DNA of 64,000 nt, taken from NCBI GenBank assembly GCA_963669155.1, contig OZ022588.1, positions 6,472,679 to 6,536,678 on the forward strand, in the 5' to 3' direction. The notes below the pieces were generated by a model. The model did not search any database. It was not told the origin of the DNA and worked only from the letters and a program-made list of their open reading frames with translations. How positions within the stretch are numbered: the first letter of the stretch is position 1; the number at the start of each line of letters is the position of its first letter. Below are positions 20,178 through 26,700 of the stretch, one piece after another. Origin of the DNA: Arbacia lixula (Eukaryota > Echinodermata > Echinoidea > Arbacioida > Arbaciidae). The translations under genes were made by a program, and so were the position numbers.

Positions 20178-23026
20178 ACGCGGAAATATGTACCTCTTCT
20201 TTGCTAAGGTGTCTGGCCATTCTGCTCTTGTGAGTGGGAGATAGCTGAGGAGAACCTGTGTCACAAGATAGAGGATGGAAATCCGAGGGAAGAGTTGACT
20301 GAGGGTTGATAAATCAGGTACAAAATGTCACATATAGAAACATTGCAACTCCACCATTTTCGTTTACTCCACACACTTACAAATTCACTAAGGTCTGCAA
20401 TGACGTTCAGCATAGCAAATACCCAGAATATACTAGAAAAAAAACCCATCATGTACACAGAGTCACAGACACACAAAATAAACATTAAAGGTGATACTTA
20501 TAGGAAATAGAATGAAATAACTATAGTTTATTTTATTATTGAATGAGTTATTAAAGCAATTTATGCAGCTAACATGCCATGAAAGTGTTTAGTTTTGTGT
20601 TTTATGAAAATCAAATTTCACTAAATTGACTCCCTCCTGACCTATGAAATCGGTTAAGGGAAACTGTCTTTCTGTGTACGTCACAGCCCTGATATGCTTC
20701 ACGCAGCTGTAGAGACTAACTGCAATCTCCACACAAATGTTCACAACGACCATTGTGTATTACACTTGTTAATCCACTAGTAACTGCCATCACAGTTTCA
20801 TTAATAATGCATGATGCTTCTGGCGGAAAAGAAGCTGCAGATTAGCATGTGTGATGCACAATAATGCCTCCCTTTTCTTACGTCAAACCTAAAGGCCATT
20901 CCGGATGACAGTAGGGAAAATTTGTCCCAGAGAATAGGGTGATCGTTTTCACCATAATTTCGCTTCTTCCGAAGTGATATATTGTTTGAATGTCATCCAA
21001 GCTCATTGTATGGCTTATAAGCTTTCTGTAGATGAATATCTTCATATTTCGAGATTTTCTATGAATATCACCTTTAAAAAATTTCTTTAAGTGTTTGGGG
21101 TTTACTTTGAGATAACGTTTCTTTATGCAGACCTCCTCCATTCTTTCTTAACGTTCACTTCTCAGGATCTGCGCAATACTTCTAACTTGAAATGATTAGC
21201 TGTAACATGACATAATTAAATGCAATGGTTGATCGTATTTTGAAATCATGATAAGTCAGCATACTTACTTTCCAACAAATTGATCTTAATCCCTCGGCAT
21301 CAGGAATACCTATTTCCAAGAAATGATAATAATGAAAAAGAAAAGTACCATGTAAAGTAAGATCAAGAGACAAAAGGCAGATTCAACATTATTTCTAGGT
21401 TCTCATCCAGAATTTTCAGAAATGCGGGGAGGGTTTAATTTCAACGTAAACAAGCCTGGTTTTTTACTTTTCCTGAGGTTTGTGAAGCCAAGATTGTTGA
21501 AGCAAGCAAGTTGAGATTAGCAGTGATTATATTTGTCAAATCTATTGCACACATTTATGTAAAATGTATACCTGAATAGGTCCGGGTTGGTTTGAAGATG
21601 AATTTAATCCAATGTGCATTCTTTTTTATTGTTTTTGACCTAAAGTGGTTCGGAATTGCACGAGCTGCAATGCAAAAATTAAAGCTTATGCGCACACGCC
21701 AGTTCCCCTATACAGCCAACATGGCAGCCTCATCGGTCCGTATTTGTTACAAAGATCATGATCATGTGTGAAGAGGAAATATGTAACGTTGCTTAACATT
21801 TTCGAACAATTTCATAGTTCAGGTATACATTCAATACAGTTAGCCATTTATATGCGATAAATGTGCTTGAAACGAGTAATTCATTCATGTGCATGGGTTG
21901 ATTTATCAGTAGTCGGACCCAACATGCAAGGAAACTGGTGGGCTAATACCCAGTAGTGAATGGTCCATACAGTGAACTATCCCCCTCATATTTTTGCTCA
22001 ACGCACATTATCAAAGATTGGATTTATGTATTCAGGCATCTTCAGAGGAAAACTTGAGCAATTTTACATTAACGTCCATACCTCCATGATTTTTTCGTTG
22101 ATGCAGGTTTCCTGACATTTTTTTTAATTCCACGCAAATTAATATGATCAAGACGCAAAACTGGTGAAATGTTTGCACTGTACTCATCGGATTTCAAACC
22201 AGTTTCAAGGTTTAATGACGGGCATGTGACCAAGCAATATTCAAAGCATGATTTCTCTGAAAATTCTCTGAAGCATGATTTCTCTGAAGACCTATTTTTG
22301 GATTAAAGATTAGAATCTTCATAGACCATATTTCAATTAATATGTGACTTGTGAGCTAGTATTATTAACTAGTTCAGAATTTTCATCTTATGTTTATCTT
22401 GGTTCAAATATATTAAAAAGAAAACAAGGGGGCCAAGTTGAGGTATCCACATCATGATTGACATCATATTGACAAGTCCAGCAGAGTTTCATGACTTTTG
22501 CAAATCATCCACCCCCACCCTGCCTTTATGAAACTTGAAAAATTAAAGTTCATCTTGTCGACTTCGACTTTGAAGTTCAAGCTAGATTAACTTCCCAGAA
22601 ATTAACAAATAAGATAGCTCTTTATATCATCCATGACAGCTAGTTATTAATTATTTGTTATCGTTGGTCGTCGACTAGTCTAGTTTAAACAGTTCTTAGA
22701 GTTAGACTCAGATTCATCAGTTCATAATTGCGGGAGTGACTGTGGTGTGGGGTAGCTAGCGCGTTAAAACTATCCAGCAGAATTAAGCGTATATGGGACA
22801 ATACTACGTTCACTTACCATTAAAGCACATTTTTGACAAGCAGTCAAAATCTATTTTGGGTCCTTTAAGAACATCTTCAAAGGATGAAACTCTGCAAATA
22901 AAAGGAGAAAAGTAATTAGCACGAGAGATCGTCCATATGGACTTTATAATGCCAATATACTATTTAAAACAATTTTAGAGAAAAACAACACGGAAACTCC
23001 CACCTTCCTGCAAAGGAAGCTGCCAT
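2198..23026 (-). CDS. TBC1D13: TBC1D13 gene, TBC-domain Rab GTPase-activating protein (exons listed separately)
   Basis: The gene encodes a TBC-domain protein expected to stimulate GTP hydrolysis by Rab GTPases; mammalian TBC1D13 acts on Rab35 in membrane traffic (family knowledge). Exons read on the minus strand are 23026-23004, 22891-22818, 21309-21269, 20255-20194, 18715-18622, 17610-17528, 15450-15291, 13121-12917, 5158-4916 and 2255-2198. All have AG/GT borders, and phases agree from exon 1 to the exon at 4916. The conceptual protein to that point is about 328 residues. It contains IDKDTRR, the IxxDxxR arginine-finger motif, at about 121-127, and the YVQ glutamine finger at about 223-225. 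Between 4916 and 2255 a conserved exon carrying the IWDSLF-type motif is expected, but I could not find it. Intron 8 holds a 6.4-kb LTR retrotransposon. Assignment to TBC1D13 rests on motif-by-motif agreement along the whole length. Confidence 0.9.
2304..2595 (+). repeat. Imperfect (GAT/GGT)n trinucleotide repeat
   Basis: About 290 bp of imperfect GATGGT/GATGAT triplets. It yields an Asp/Gly frame on one strand and His/Pro frames on the other, which are products of base composition. It lies in the TBC1D13 intron next to the exon at 2198-2255. A purine-rich stretch continues to about 2820. Confidence 0.9.
2830..3473. other. Intron sequence, no gene; short internal duplication
   Basis: The segments at about 2947-3015 and 3038-3100 both contain the string ATCTTTCCAATTAAT, followed by similar text (TTTCATATAT..TGAG.CTTAAC). 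This looks like an old ~85-bp tandem duplication. The conserved TBC1D13 exon missing between 4916 and 2255 was looked for here on the minus strand and not found. Confidence 0.5.
3474..3790. repeat. Foldback/MITE-like element with an internal ~98-bp tandem duplication
   Basis: The left end reads TACGCCATATATCTCGCG and the right end is roughly its reverse complement (CGCTAAATATATGGCATA), so the segment is bounded by imperfect inverted repeats. Inside, two copies of a ~98-bp unit (about 3600-3690 and 3698-3780) share GCGAAATTGTTGAGATGTCC. No coding content. Confidence 0.6.
4299..4885. repeat. 84-bp minisatellite with nested ACTAGT-type hexamers
   Basis: ACAAGTTTTAAAA recurs near 4508, 4590, 4675 and 4760, a period of about 84 bp. 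Each unit is filled with short ACTAGT/CTTAGTACT motifs. Because 84 is a multiple of three, long frames stay open on both strands: a Ser/Thr-rich one on the minus strand and a Leu/Val-rich one on the plus strand. The array ends about 30 bp beyond the splice donor of the TBC1D13 exon at 4916-5158. Confidence 0.85.
4916..5158 (-). CDS. TBC1D13: TBC1D13 exon 9 (TBC domain core)
   Basis: The acceptor CTTCTTCTCCAG precedes 5158 and the donor is CCCG|GTGAGA at 4915-4914. The frame reads EHAEADTFFCFTSLM near the start and PQFFAFRWLTLWLTQEF near the end. Both are diagnostic for TBC1D13, and the FRW..L.L.QEF block is a conserved TBC-domain segment. It enters in phase 1, completing a Glu codon from exon 8, and leaves in phase 1. 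Roughly residues 248-328. Confidence 0.95.
5159..6210. other. TBC1D13 intron 8, part downstream of the LTR insertion
   Basis: No coding features. The short ORF at 6080-6277 runs into the LTR and is chance. A GC-richer patch at about 5385-5445 may be a repeat fragment. The 3' part merges into the foldback element described at 6211-12820. Confidence 0.5.
6226..7156 (+). repeat. 5' LTR of element 1
   Basis: 931 bp, beginning TGTTACAAATG and ending GATCGTAACA, so the ends form the inverted repeat TGTTAC/GTAACA. An AATAAA polyadenylation signal is at 7086-7091 in the last 75 bp. TATATATA-type sequence at about 6585 may serve as a promoter element. It matches the 3' LTR except at 6292. Confidence 0.95.
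7162..7179 (+). promoter_or_regulatory. Primer-binding site, tRNA-Pro type
   Basis: TGGGGGCTTGTCCGGGAA starts five bases after the 5' LTR. It differs at two of 18 positions from the tRNA-Pro primer-binding site used by murine-type gammaretroviruses (known sequence). The same 18 bases occur in LTR element 2 at 49818-49835. Use of tRNA-Pro in this host is inferred. Confidence 0.8.
7316..10489 (+). CDS. Gag-protease-integrase polyprotein of LTR element 1
   Basis: A 1057-codon frame starting 160 nt after the 5' LTR. In order: a SAP-like N-terminus (about 1-56); a Glu/Gln/Arg-rich coiled coil (about 78-165); a capsid-like region (about 180-345); a CCHC zinc knuckle CFHCNKKGHLKAQC (about 404); an aspartic protease with RDTGSNQ (about 494) and the later CLLGNDL; an HHCC integrase finger; and the integrase core with VDC (about 832), SDQG (about 891) and GALE (about 927), giving D, D and E with 35 residues between the last two. 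The frame is lost near 10411-10420, where a small indel moves the integrase C-terminal module into another frame, so the last ~25 residues are spurious. The protein would act in particles and in integration. No RT lies between protease and integrase, which defines the unusual domain order. Confidence 0.93.
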   Translation: MSTFDVKAFAERTDLSYTDLERLRKCNLIAIAQHLNVELTQGMKKAEILDSVASHMTVRQQTQPAEQAQAMGGSDQTQIELAKMEFEREKMRLEFEREQRQQEAEEKQRLREAEAEEKQRQREAEREQKQAEAEERQRQREAEIEMRRLEMEMKFRELELSQTRAQDNKSHTFDVAKNVRLVPKFEEDRVDKYFVSFEKVASTMKWPQEFWPMLLQSVFVGKAADVYSSLSAEQSCNYATVKKAVLNAYELVPEAYRQKFRNASRKPGQTHVEFARGKEMMFDRWYGSLKVGEDFDSLREVVLLEEFKKNVASNVRSHLDDHKITDLKKAAQMADEYELTHKNDNRPSFRNFSGYRGKNQNDAQKSTGQAKDTQSKGGNTSSGSPPASKNPSDNSGTAKPPPTCFHCNKKGHLKAQCWKLQNKEKKEVGFVMPKSVLPEESVPGRDRQVIENRPFNFDDKLTQVDQKYRSFFSEGIVAPWSSGEAGKPVVILRDTGSNQTLLVEGSVTLPPESALNAKALIQPIFGSCITVPLYKVDLKCDLVSGPVTVGVIPELPMRGVDCLLGNDLAGDKVVASPGVSEQPVEVTEAEQLQVKFPGIFPDCVVVLEKPVEVPETENLQEEVPGIFPACVVTRSQARRDAHDDADCVDVEENTGVWLAETFFKDLNEGGAVLGSKASSGELFSKSSLVQAQQADMELKGLSQTACSEAEAVNVPECYYVKDDILMRKWRPPLRPADEDWTVVHQIVVPPCYRNEILRIAHELPVGGHLGVRKTKDRIMRHFYWPKLSPDVAEFCKTCHTCQVVGKPQPSIKPAPLIPIPAFDEPFTRVLVDCVGPLPRTRSGHKFLLTIMDMSTRFPEAIPLRNITAKTVVEALVQFFTRYGLPKEIQSDQGSNFMSNIFQEVMYQLGIKQLKSSAYHPQSQGALERYHQTLKTMIRAYCEEHPEDWDKGIPCLLFATRDSPNESTGFSPFEMVYGHEVRGPLKLIKERFMSQDDNVNLLDYVSKFRERLFKACEVARGHLKTFQESMKKKADMLKCVLSSLVTKYLCCYHCRVSH
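10417..11193 (+). pseudogene. Integrase C-terminal module, RT start and RNase H end (core deleted)
   Basis: This frame continues the polyprotein after the frameshift. It opens with the integrase C-terminal module (FKPGDKVLVLLP, then FSGPY). It then has a linker rich in DVDMSE, the start of RT (IRQHPYRLNPKK) and abruptly the end of RNase H (YIDHNPLVFLDRF, then NNVIADALSRV), followed by a stop. The RT palm with its catalytic Asp pair and most of RNase H are absent, although the frame stays open across the junction near 10945-10985. The deletion is therefore in-frame, plausibly at a short shared sequence around a Lys-Glu codon pair. It cannot supply RT activity. Confidence 0.88.
11194..11668 (+). 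other. 3' untranslated region of LTR element 1
   Basis: AT-rich non-coding sequence between the stop codon and the polypurine tract. No envelope-like frame is seen; the small frame at 11271-11507 has no recognisable content. Confidence 0.7.
11669..11677 (+). promoter_or_regulatory. Polypurine tract of element 1
   Basis: GGGGGAAAG directly abuts the TGTTAC start of the 3' LTR, the expected position of the plus-strand primer. Confidence 0.8.
11678..12608 (+). repeat. 3' LTR of element 1
   Basis: 931 bp, with the same ends as the 5' LTR. AATAAA is at 12538-12543. It is followed by the AAAG target-site copy and then the remainder of the foldback element. Confidence 0.95.
12917..13121 (-). CDS. 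TBC1D13: TBC1D13 exon 8 (glutamine finger)
   Basis: The acceptor CACTAG precedes 13121 and the donor is GAGAG|GTGGGT at 12916-12915. The frame starts ATGGTC, but this Met is internal because phase 0 continues from exon 7. It contains EAHWEVLERILFIYAKLNP and GYVQGMNEI, the second catalytic motif of TBC GAPs (YxQ, about residue 223-225). It leaves in phase 1, matching exon 9. Confidence 0.95.
13400..13585. repeat. Foldback MITE (CCATTCTCATTG family), copy 1
   Basis: The ends are exact inverted repeats, AGTGCCATTCTCATTG and CAATGAGAATGGCACT. The arms contain AAAAATCGC/GCGATTTTT-like stretches. A related element lies at 30312-30550. It is non-coding and in TBC1D13 intron 7. Confidence 0.85.
13893..14433. 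repeat. TTAA-flanked MITE (family A), complete copy
   Basis: 541 bp bounded by TTAA on both sides (13889-13892, 14434-14437), with ends AGGGTTACTAA and TTACTAACCCT. The terminal inverted repeats run about 140 bp and share GTTTGCCGCAAT/ATTGCGGCAAAC and GCACGCCTCCAGTGAC. No transposase frame. TTAA duplications and a TTAAAGG start recall T2/Kolobok-type MITEs (inference). Related copies: 48970-49536, 47985-48165, and 49573-49629 with 53732-53782. Confidence 0.85.
14438..15290. other. Intron 7: G12 run, purine-rich tract, foldback-like sequence
   Basis: A run of 12 G (14440-14451) is followed by about 370 bp of GA-rich sequence to about 14820, including (GA)n at about 14598. Open frames on both strands there reflect composition. 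From about 14848 to 15245 the motifs AAACGC and GCGTTTA recur in both orientations with ATGCTCA and GCATAAACG, suggesting another degenerate foldback element. Confidence 0.55.
15291..15450 (-). CDS. TBC1D13: TBC1D13 exon 7 (arginine finger)
   Basis: The acceptor CTCTTCAG precedes 15450 and the donor is CCAAC|GTAACT at 15290-15289. The first base completes an Arg codon split with exon 6, and the next codon, CGA, encodes the arginine finger of IDKDTRR. It reads RLQPDIGFFQKATDYPC, then LETLRKRVEH and NRAGTTN, matching the family. It leaves in phase 0. Its acceptor and first ~20 bases are duplicated at 15572-15656. Confidence 0.95.
15431..15656. repeat. Direct duplication covering the exon 7 splice acceptor
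   Basis: 15431-15515 and 15572-15656 are near-identical 85-bp copies with a period of 141. Both contain the acceptor CTCTTCAG (minus strand) and the first 20 bases of exon 7. The 57-bp spacer between them (AGCTCTAAAAACAAGCATAC onward) recurs at about 16202-16262. Confidence 0.9.
15657..16402. other. Intron 6, no gene
   Basis: It holds a possible repeat fragment (15650-15930) and the third copy of the AGCTCTAAAAACAAGC segment at about 16202-16262. The rest is AT-rich with no readable frame. Confidence 0.45.
16403..16674 (-). pseudogene. Tc1/mariner-type transposase, N-terminal HTH fossil
   Basis: An ATG at 16674 begins MARNKGKMQLFQKERG. After a frameshift, another frame reads CKSIRELAQILNRSKRFV, then LSDRKRKAKKSKLTAQAKRF, ending in TAA at 16405-16403. 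SIRE.A..L.RS...V followed by a basic linker and KLT....RFI is the helix-turn-helix layout of Tc1/mariner DNA-binding domains. No DDE catalytic part follows. It is a decayed fragment inside TBC1D13 intron 6. The call rests on pattern recognition. Confidence 0.6.
16675..17527. other. Intron 6, no further gene
   Basis: AT-rich, with short frames on both strands (for example 16846-17034 and 17035-17226) lacking recognisable content. No repeat structure is obvious by eye. Confidence 0.5.
17528..17610 (-). CDS. TBC1D13: TBC1D13 exon 6
   Basis: The acceptor CATGTACAG precedes 17610 and the donor is ACAAG|GTGAGA at 17527-17526. It reads PLNPNPTGQWSQYFKDNEVL, then LQIDKDT, giving the start of the IxxDxxR motif. 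The final AG is the first two bases of an Arg codon completed in exon 7. Enters in phase 0, leaves in phase 2. Confidence 0.95.
17611..18621. other. Intron 5, no gene
   Basis: AT-rich; contains ORFs 17567-17893 and 18080-18274 (+), which match nothing I recognise. No repeat structure seen. Confidence 0.5.
18622..18715 (-). CDS. TBC1D13: TBC1D13 exon 5
   Basis: The acceptor CATTCCAG precedes 18715 and the donor is ATCAT|GTAAGC at 18621-18620. It reads QLYKDFLEEMIIQPG, then DVTMEDH, matching the family segment LYAQFLREMIIQPG...DVTFEDH. Enters in phase 2, leaves in phase 0 into PLNPNP of exon 6. Confidence 0.95.
19173..19336. repeat. Foldback MITE (CAGGGCC termini)
   Basis: The left end CAGGGCCTTGTTGCATAAAA pairs with the right end TTTCTATACAACAGGGCCCTG. 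The middle alternates GTAACTACCATGG and GCAAAGTTGCTATC-like segments. Non-coding, in intron 4. Confidence 0.75.
19385..19690 (+). repeat. tRNA-derived SINE
   Basis: It begins with a tRNA-like head: TCGTGGTATAGTGGTT resembles an A box and GGATCAAGCCC resembles a B box about 40 bp later. A tRNA-unrelated body follows (GGGAACCCGGTACTGGG) and then an AT-rich tail (TATTGTAATAATATTGTAA, ending TGTATAAATACAAATCC). The layout is typical of Pol III SINEs. It lies in TBC1D13 intron 4 on the opposite strand. Confidence 0.75.
20140..20176 (+). repeat. Homopolymer run of 37 G
   Basis: An uninterrupted G run, C on the TBC1D13 sense strand. It begins 16 bp past the splice-donor GT of exon 4. Length may be affected by sequencing or assembly. 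Confidence 0.9.
20194..20255 (-). CDS. TBC1D13: TBC1D13 exon 4
   Basis: The acceptor TGACACAG precedes 20255 and the donor is AAGAG|GTACAT at 20193-20192. It reads VLLSYLPLTRAEWPDTLAKK, matching the family segment (LLNYLPL.RA.W...LAKQR). Enters in phase 0, leaves in phase 2. Confidence 0.95.
20489..21073. repeat. TTAA-flanked MITE with AGGTGAT termini
   Basis: TTAA copies at 20485-20488 and 21074-21077 bracket a 585-bp segment starting AGGTGATACTTATAGGAAA and ending TTTTCTATGAATATCACCT, imperfect inverted repeats. It has the same TTAA plus AGG..CCT layout as family A at 13893-14433 but a different interior. No transposase frame. It nearly fills TBC1D13 intron 3. Confidence 0.75.
21269..21309 (-). 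CDS. TBC1D13: TBC1D13 exon 3
   Basis: A 41-bp micro-exon. Acceptor GAAATAG precedes 21309 and donor GGAAA|GTAAGT is at 21268-21267. Together with the last base of exon 2 it reads GIPDAEGLRSICWK, the conserved TBC start motif (GIP...R...W). Enters in phase 1, leaves in phase 0. Confidence 0.95.
21310..22817. other. Intron 2, no gene
   Basis: No coding frame. A short duplication (GCATGATTTCTCTGAA twice) lies at about 22245-22290. No other structure recognised. Confidence 0.45.
22818..22891 (-). CDS. TBC1D13: TBC1D13 exon 2
   Basis: The acceptor TTTATTTGCAG precedes 22891 and the donor is AATG|GTAAGT at 22817-22816. It reads VSSFEDVLKGPKIDFDCLSK, matching the family N-terminal region (FQDVLKEP). 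Enters in phase 2, leaves in phase 1. Confidence 0.93.
23004..23026 (-). CDS. TBC1D13: TBC1D13 exon 1 (start codon)
   Basis: ATGGCAGCTTCC reads MAASFAG and ends AAG|GTGGGA with a donor GT at 23003-23002. It leaves in phase 2, as exon 2 requires. The sequence before the ATG (AAAATAAAA) has a purine at -3. The 5' UTR extends to higher coordinates; no TATA box was identified. Confidence 0.8.
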
Positions 23027-23411
23027 TTTTATTTTGAACGAGCGACTTGTTTACTTTAATCTGTTAACTTCAATTGAATAAAATGCGATACAGTTATTTT
23101 ATATTTGATATCTATTATCACGTAATTAAAAAATAAAAGAATTTAATATTATTGGAAAAGATAAGCATAAATGTATTTTACATTAACTTTAATCATTAGA
23201 ATTGGCCACATTAACTTATGAACTTAGCTTACTACTTTGGCCGAGCAGATTCGGACTTGCAGCGATTTCTCTCCGCCCCCTACCCACTGAACTAGTTCTA
23301 GTTCAGTGCCCCTACCGTTTTTTAAAAACGTGTCAGATTTTTATTTTAACCAAAAATGTGGATATCCATCCCTTTGAACAAGATTTGATTCTGCCACTTA
23401 ATATTCATGAC

Positions 23412-23993
23412 TTGCTGATCTCAACAATATGATGCATACGCGATCGCGTCACGTTCACCTGGATTTTACACATTCCTAATACATTTCAGCTTAATTTTGT
23501 CAGTAATTTTGTCAGTAAGTGTTTGTTAAAAAGGACAAGCGAATATGAAATTTGATACTTTTTGAGATGGAAATACTAGGTTGGGCGCGGCTGGGCACGT
23601 TTTTCACTTGTTTGAAAGGAAAATATCTGAAAATAACGTTTCATGCTATTTCGTGGAATATTATGCGGAACATTGTGAAATTGAGACTTTTATACTGCAC
23701 TTGATATAACGTTAAGAGCCTTTGTGCCATATTGAAACAATATTCATCGATTGAATCTTCATAGAAGCATCGTAGGTATTAGGCCTACGTACATGTCACA
23801 ACTACGCAAGCATATGGGGTGAGGATATTTCCCCCAAGTCTCCTGCGCATCCGATTTTGTTTATACGTCGAATCCAGGCAAAAATCATCCAGAGAATCGG
23901 CGGATTCGAACATGGGAGATCAAAGAGAAAATCTTTGTAAAGCGTTCTGTTGTGACTAGAAGGAGAGTACACAAGTAATCTGCATTAATTAAA
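23412..23993 (-). repeat. Interspersed repeat family C, copy 1 (inverted relative to copy 2)
   Basis: It is the reverse complement of 28956-29562 over nearly its whole length. Shared strings include GATCTCCCATGTTCGAATC, CCTCACCCCATAT and GCATACGCGAT. It lies about 390 bp upstream of the TBC1D13 start codon. Non-coding. Confidence 0.8.
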
Positions 23994-24896
23994 GCAGATA
24001 CTAGATACAGGGACACTAGCAGATACGAACTAATAGCGCCATCTCGAGTCCTATGAAAGTACTTAGTACCTGGCCCGTTTCCTTACATACAGAACCGCTT
24101 GAATGATAACATATTGCTAATAAAGTTCTACTTTTCCTCTCGAAACATCTTAGTTTTTCTACACAAATACAATTATAGGTTAACTTATTCTCTGTATAAT
24201 TAGTATGGTTATTTGAAAATGTATATTTTAAGACCACACAGTCAATGAGAGAACCCACACAGTTCGCTCCCCCTTCAAACGGCGGCTGGATGTCCATGTA
24301 CTTAAACATCTTTGGGGTCACCAACCACTCTGAGGAGCTATGGCCGATTGAAGATAGCCATTTTGTTTTACAATATTTGCACACAGAAAAGCATAGACAC
24401 ACGTGCGGACTTTCAACTTTGACGCACCCGCACGACTTTATCATTGCATGAACATGACTCAAAATGAGAGGATATAGTGTATGTAGTATCAGAAACATTA
24501 TTTCAGTAAAAGAAAGGAATTCTGACGTTGCGTGTTTTTGCGGAAATGTTTGAAATGCTTTAAATGGTCTGAAACATATGCAAACAATTTCCAGTTGATT
24601 TAGAGCATTAAAAAAATGCGCACGTTTTCATTAACTTGATCATGTCAAATTTCATTAGCTTTAGATGATCAGATCTTGAGGAAAAGATAATAGATCTTCA
24701 TTCAATTGCTTGTAGATGACGTCAAGGTCATGCCATTGTCAATAGGGTAGGTGATCTGAAAGGGCACGCTCATCGTTGAGAACTAGCCGCCGTTATGAGG
24801 TGGCCGGCTCGCCAGTGCGTAGAATCGATGTCCAACAATGTCCTGACAATGCGCTAACAAGCCATAATCATGCATACACTTTCGGGTTGATCTTAC
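23994..24896. other. Intergenic, unrecognised 160-codon ORF
   Basis: A minus-strand frame at 24016-24498 (160 codons) contains TPKMFKYMDIQPPFEGGAN but matches no family I know; a shorter plus-strand frame overlaps it. CpG content appears somewhat higher than the surroundings. It could be chance, an exon or part of a repeat. Confidence 0.25.
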
Positions 24897-25583
24897 CAGG
24901 GAGGTGTTAGGAAGGAGTAGAAACTCGAGCATAAAACATTCAAACATCTGTATGGGTTCTAAAGCGTGCTTATGAATGTCAAAAGAATTCCATAATCATG
25001 ACAATGCTTTGATGTTCCATGTGCCGAGCCGACATTTAGCTGATATCAACTTAAAAAGAAATTTCTTTAATATCCCATTTGTCTGTAGACGTTTTGTTTT
25101 TGACAAATTTGTTTGCAACCTATAAGGAAGTTAACGGCAGATAATGACAGATCCTAATACTCTGCTTTTGTTTCGAAAAATATTGAGGGATCATTAAAAA
25201 TCGGACGTTTCAGCTATTTGTATTACTTACAAAATTGACCAATTTCTTCACTTTCCGACATCTTGTGCATATGGCATGTTTGGGGGATTCAACCACTCTC
25301 AAAATGATATATTAAGCTGTTTATTATCATTAACGGCGTTTGTGTGTGTTTGCTGATACCTGTTGTGCTCATAGAAGTATTAATGTCATTAACAGAACGG
25401 GACAAGCGAAATGAGACTGTACATTTCTATTGTCCTCTCTGAGAAGCCGTTGCCACACAATCATGTTCATAATTGTTCAAACACCTGAACAGCACCTGTT
25501 GAGAACACCATAACTTTTCAGCGGGTTGGCACATAGGTTCAAAGAAAGAAAGTTGCTTCATATCCTTCCATAACACATCCCTG
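24897..25583 (+). mobile_element. hAT-like non-autonomous element (family B), copy A
   Basis: It begins CAGGGAGGTGTTAGGAAGGA and ends TCCTTCCATAACACATCCCTG, inverted ends of about 20 bp. GATCTTAC flanks both sides (24889-24896 and 25583-25590), a perfect 8-bp target duplication, which with CAGGG termini points to the hAT superfamily. No transposase frame. It lies between TBC1D13 and the sulfotransferase gene. Confidence 0.85.
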
Positions 25584-26440
25584 ATCTTACCAACGCCGCT
25601 TTCTATACCATAGTCAAGGAGTCAAAGTTCCCTCTAGAACAAATAAAGGATTCCCTTATCGATCGTTTACCAATAGCTACGATTAATTGCCTATTTCAAA
25701 TTAAAGGCCTGGTTTTATTTACATCGGTATATTTAATTTCAAGGACGGATCAGAAATCATCAATCATTAGTTAAAGTAAATCAGCAATTTGCTTAAATCG
25801 GCGAGGATTCTAATAGTTACGGTAGAGGGACAGTCTCTTTACATGAGGTTACAATTAGTTGGCAGTCTCTTAATGATGGTGCGGGCTCTATCAATGGTAT
25901 ATGATTAAGCGGTAGTTTCGTCAGAGGGCGCGTCGGGAGTAATTAATAGCTACATTGCAATGAAATCGGCATTTTTCTTCAATCTCTTCAAACGTTGAAC
26001 AAGCAAAATAGATAGCTAACCACGGAGCATGGGCTAATAGACCGGTCTACTAATGTAGTCAATTTTACGACATAAATACTAGGCCTCGGGGCCTAGTAAC
26101 GAGTACGTTATTCCATTAACCTGTAACTAGCAATGGTATTTCAGTTTGGAATCACTTTGCACACGTTAATTGTTGCTAAGTCGGCAGACCTCGGGCAAGC
26201 TTTCCGGTTGTCAGGGGCAACCTTTGTCAAACTTATAACTTATTAGCATAAAATTTGAATATGTTAGCAAACCGATCTACTCAATCGATGAGTGTGTGCA
26301 CTAACAAAAAACGTTCTTTGCAAAATAACAATGGGAGCTGCTCCGTTGACTAAATCTATTGTCTAGACCCCATGCCTATGCAAATCATGCATTATTCATG
26401 ATCCTTGAGGCCACAGCTGAGCAGGATGATGCGAGTGTTA
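25584..26440. other. Intergenic, no gene seen
   Basis: No frame or repeat recognised by eye. Confidence 0.45.
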
Positions 26441-26700
26441 CAATCGGTCAGTTAGCTCAGTGGTTAGAGCGTCGGGCTGAGGAAGCGAAGGGCAAAAGTT
26501 CGAGTCTGAGACCCAGCGTTAGAGTTCCTTTAGCTATTCTCGCGTTAATTTGGAACTAACAGTCTCTACGTAAAAAAAAATCCCCAGCTTCACCACCGAC
26601 GTCTTATAGCCTATAGCGGTAAGCGCCGGGACTACCTCACACTCGTGCTAGCTCGCACGGGTTCGAATCCAACTAACAAGGTTTCAACACCAGGGTTCAA
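26441..26700 (+). repeat. Two tRNA-like segments (SINE heads or pseudo-tRNAs)
   Basis: TTAGCTCAGTGGTTAGAGCG at about 26452 is a good A box, followed by AGTTCGAGTC at about 26499, a B-box-like string. The acceptor and T stems do not pair, so a working tRNA is unlikely. A second segment at about 26610-26685 has GCGGTAAGCGCCGGGACT and then the B box GGTTCGAATCC. The pair suggests tRNA-derived SINE sequence. Confidence 0.5.

Noticed and set aside
26452-26520. Functional tRNA gene
   Set aside because: A-box and B-box strings are present, but the acceptor and T stems do not pair, so it was recorded only as tRNA-like.
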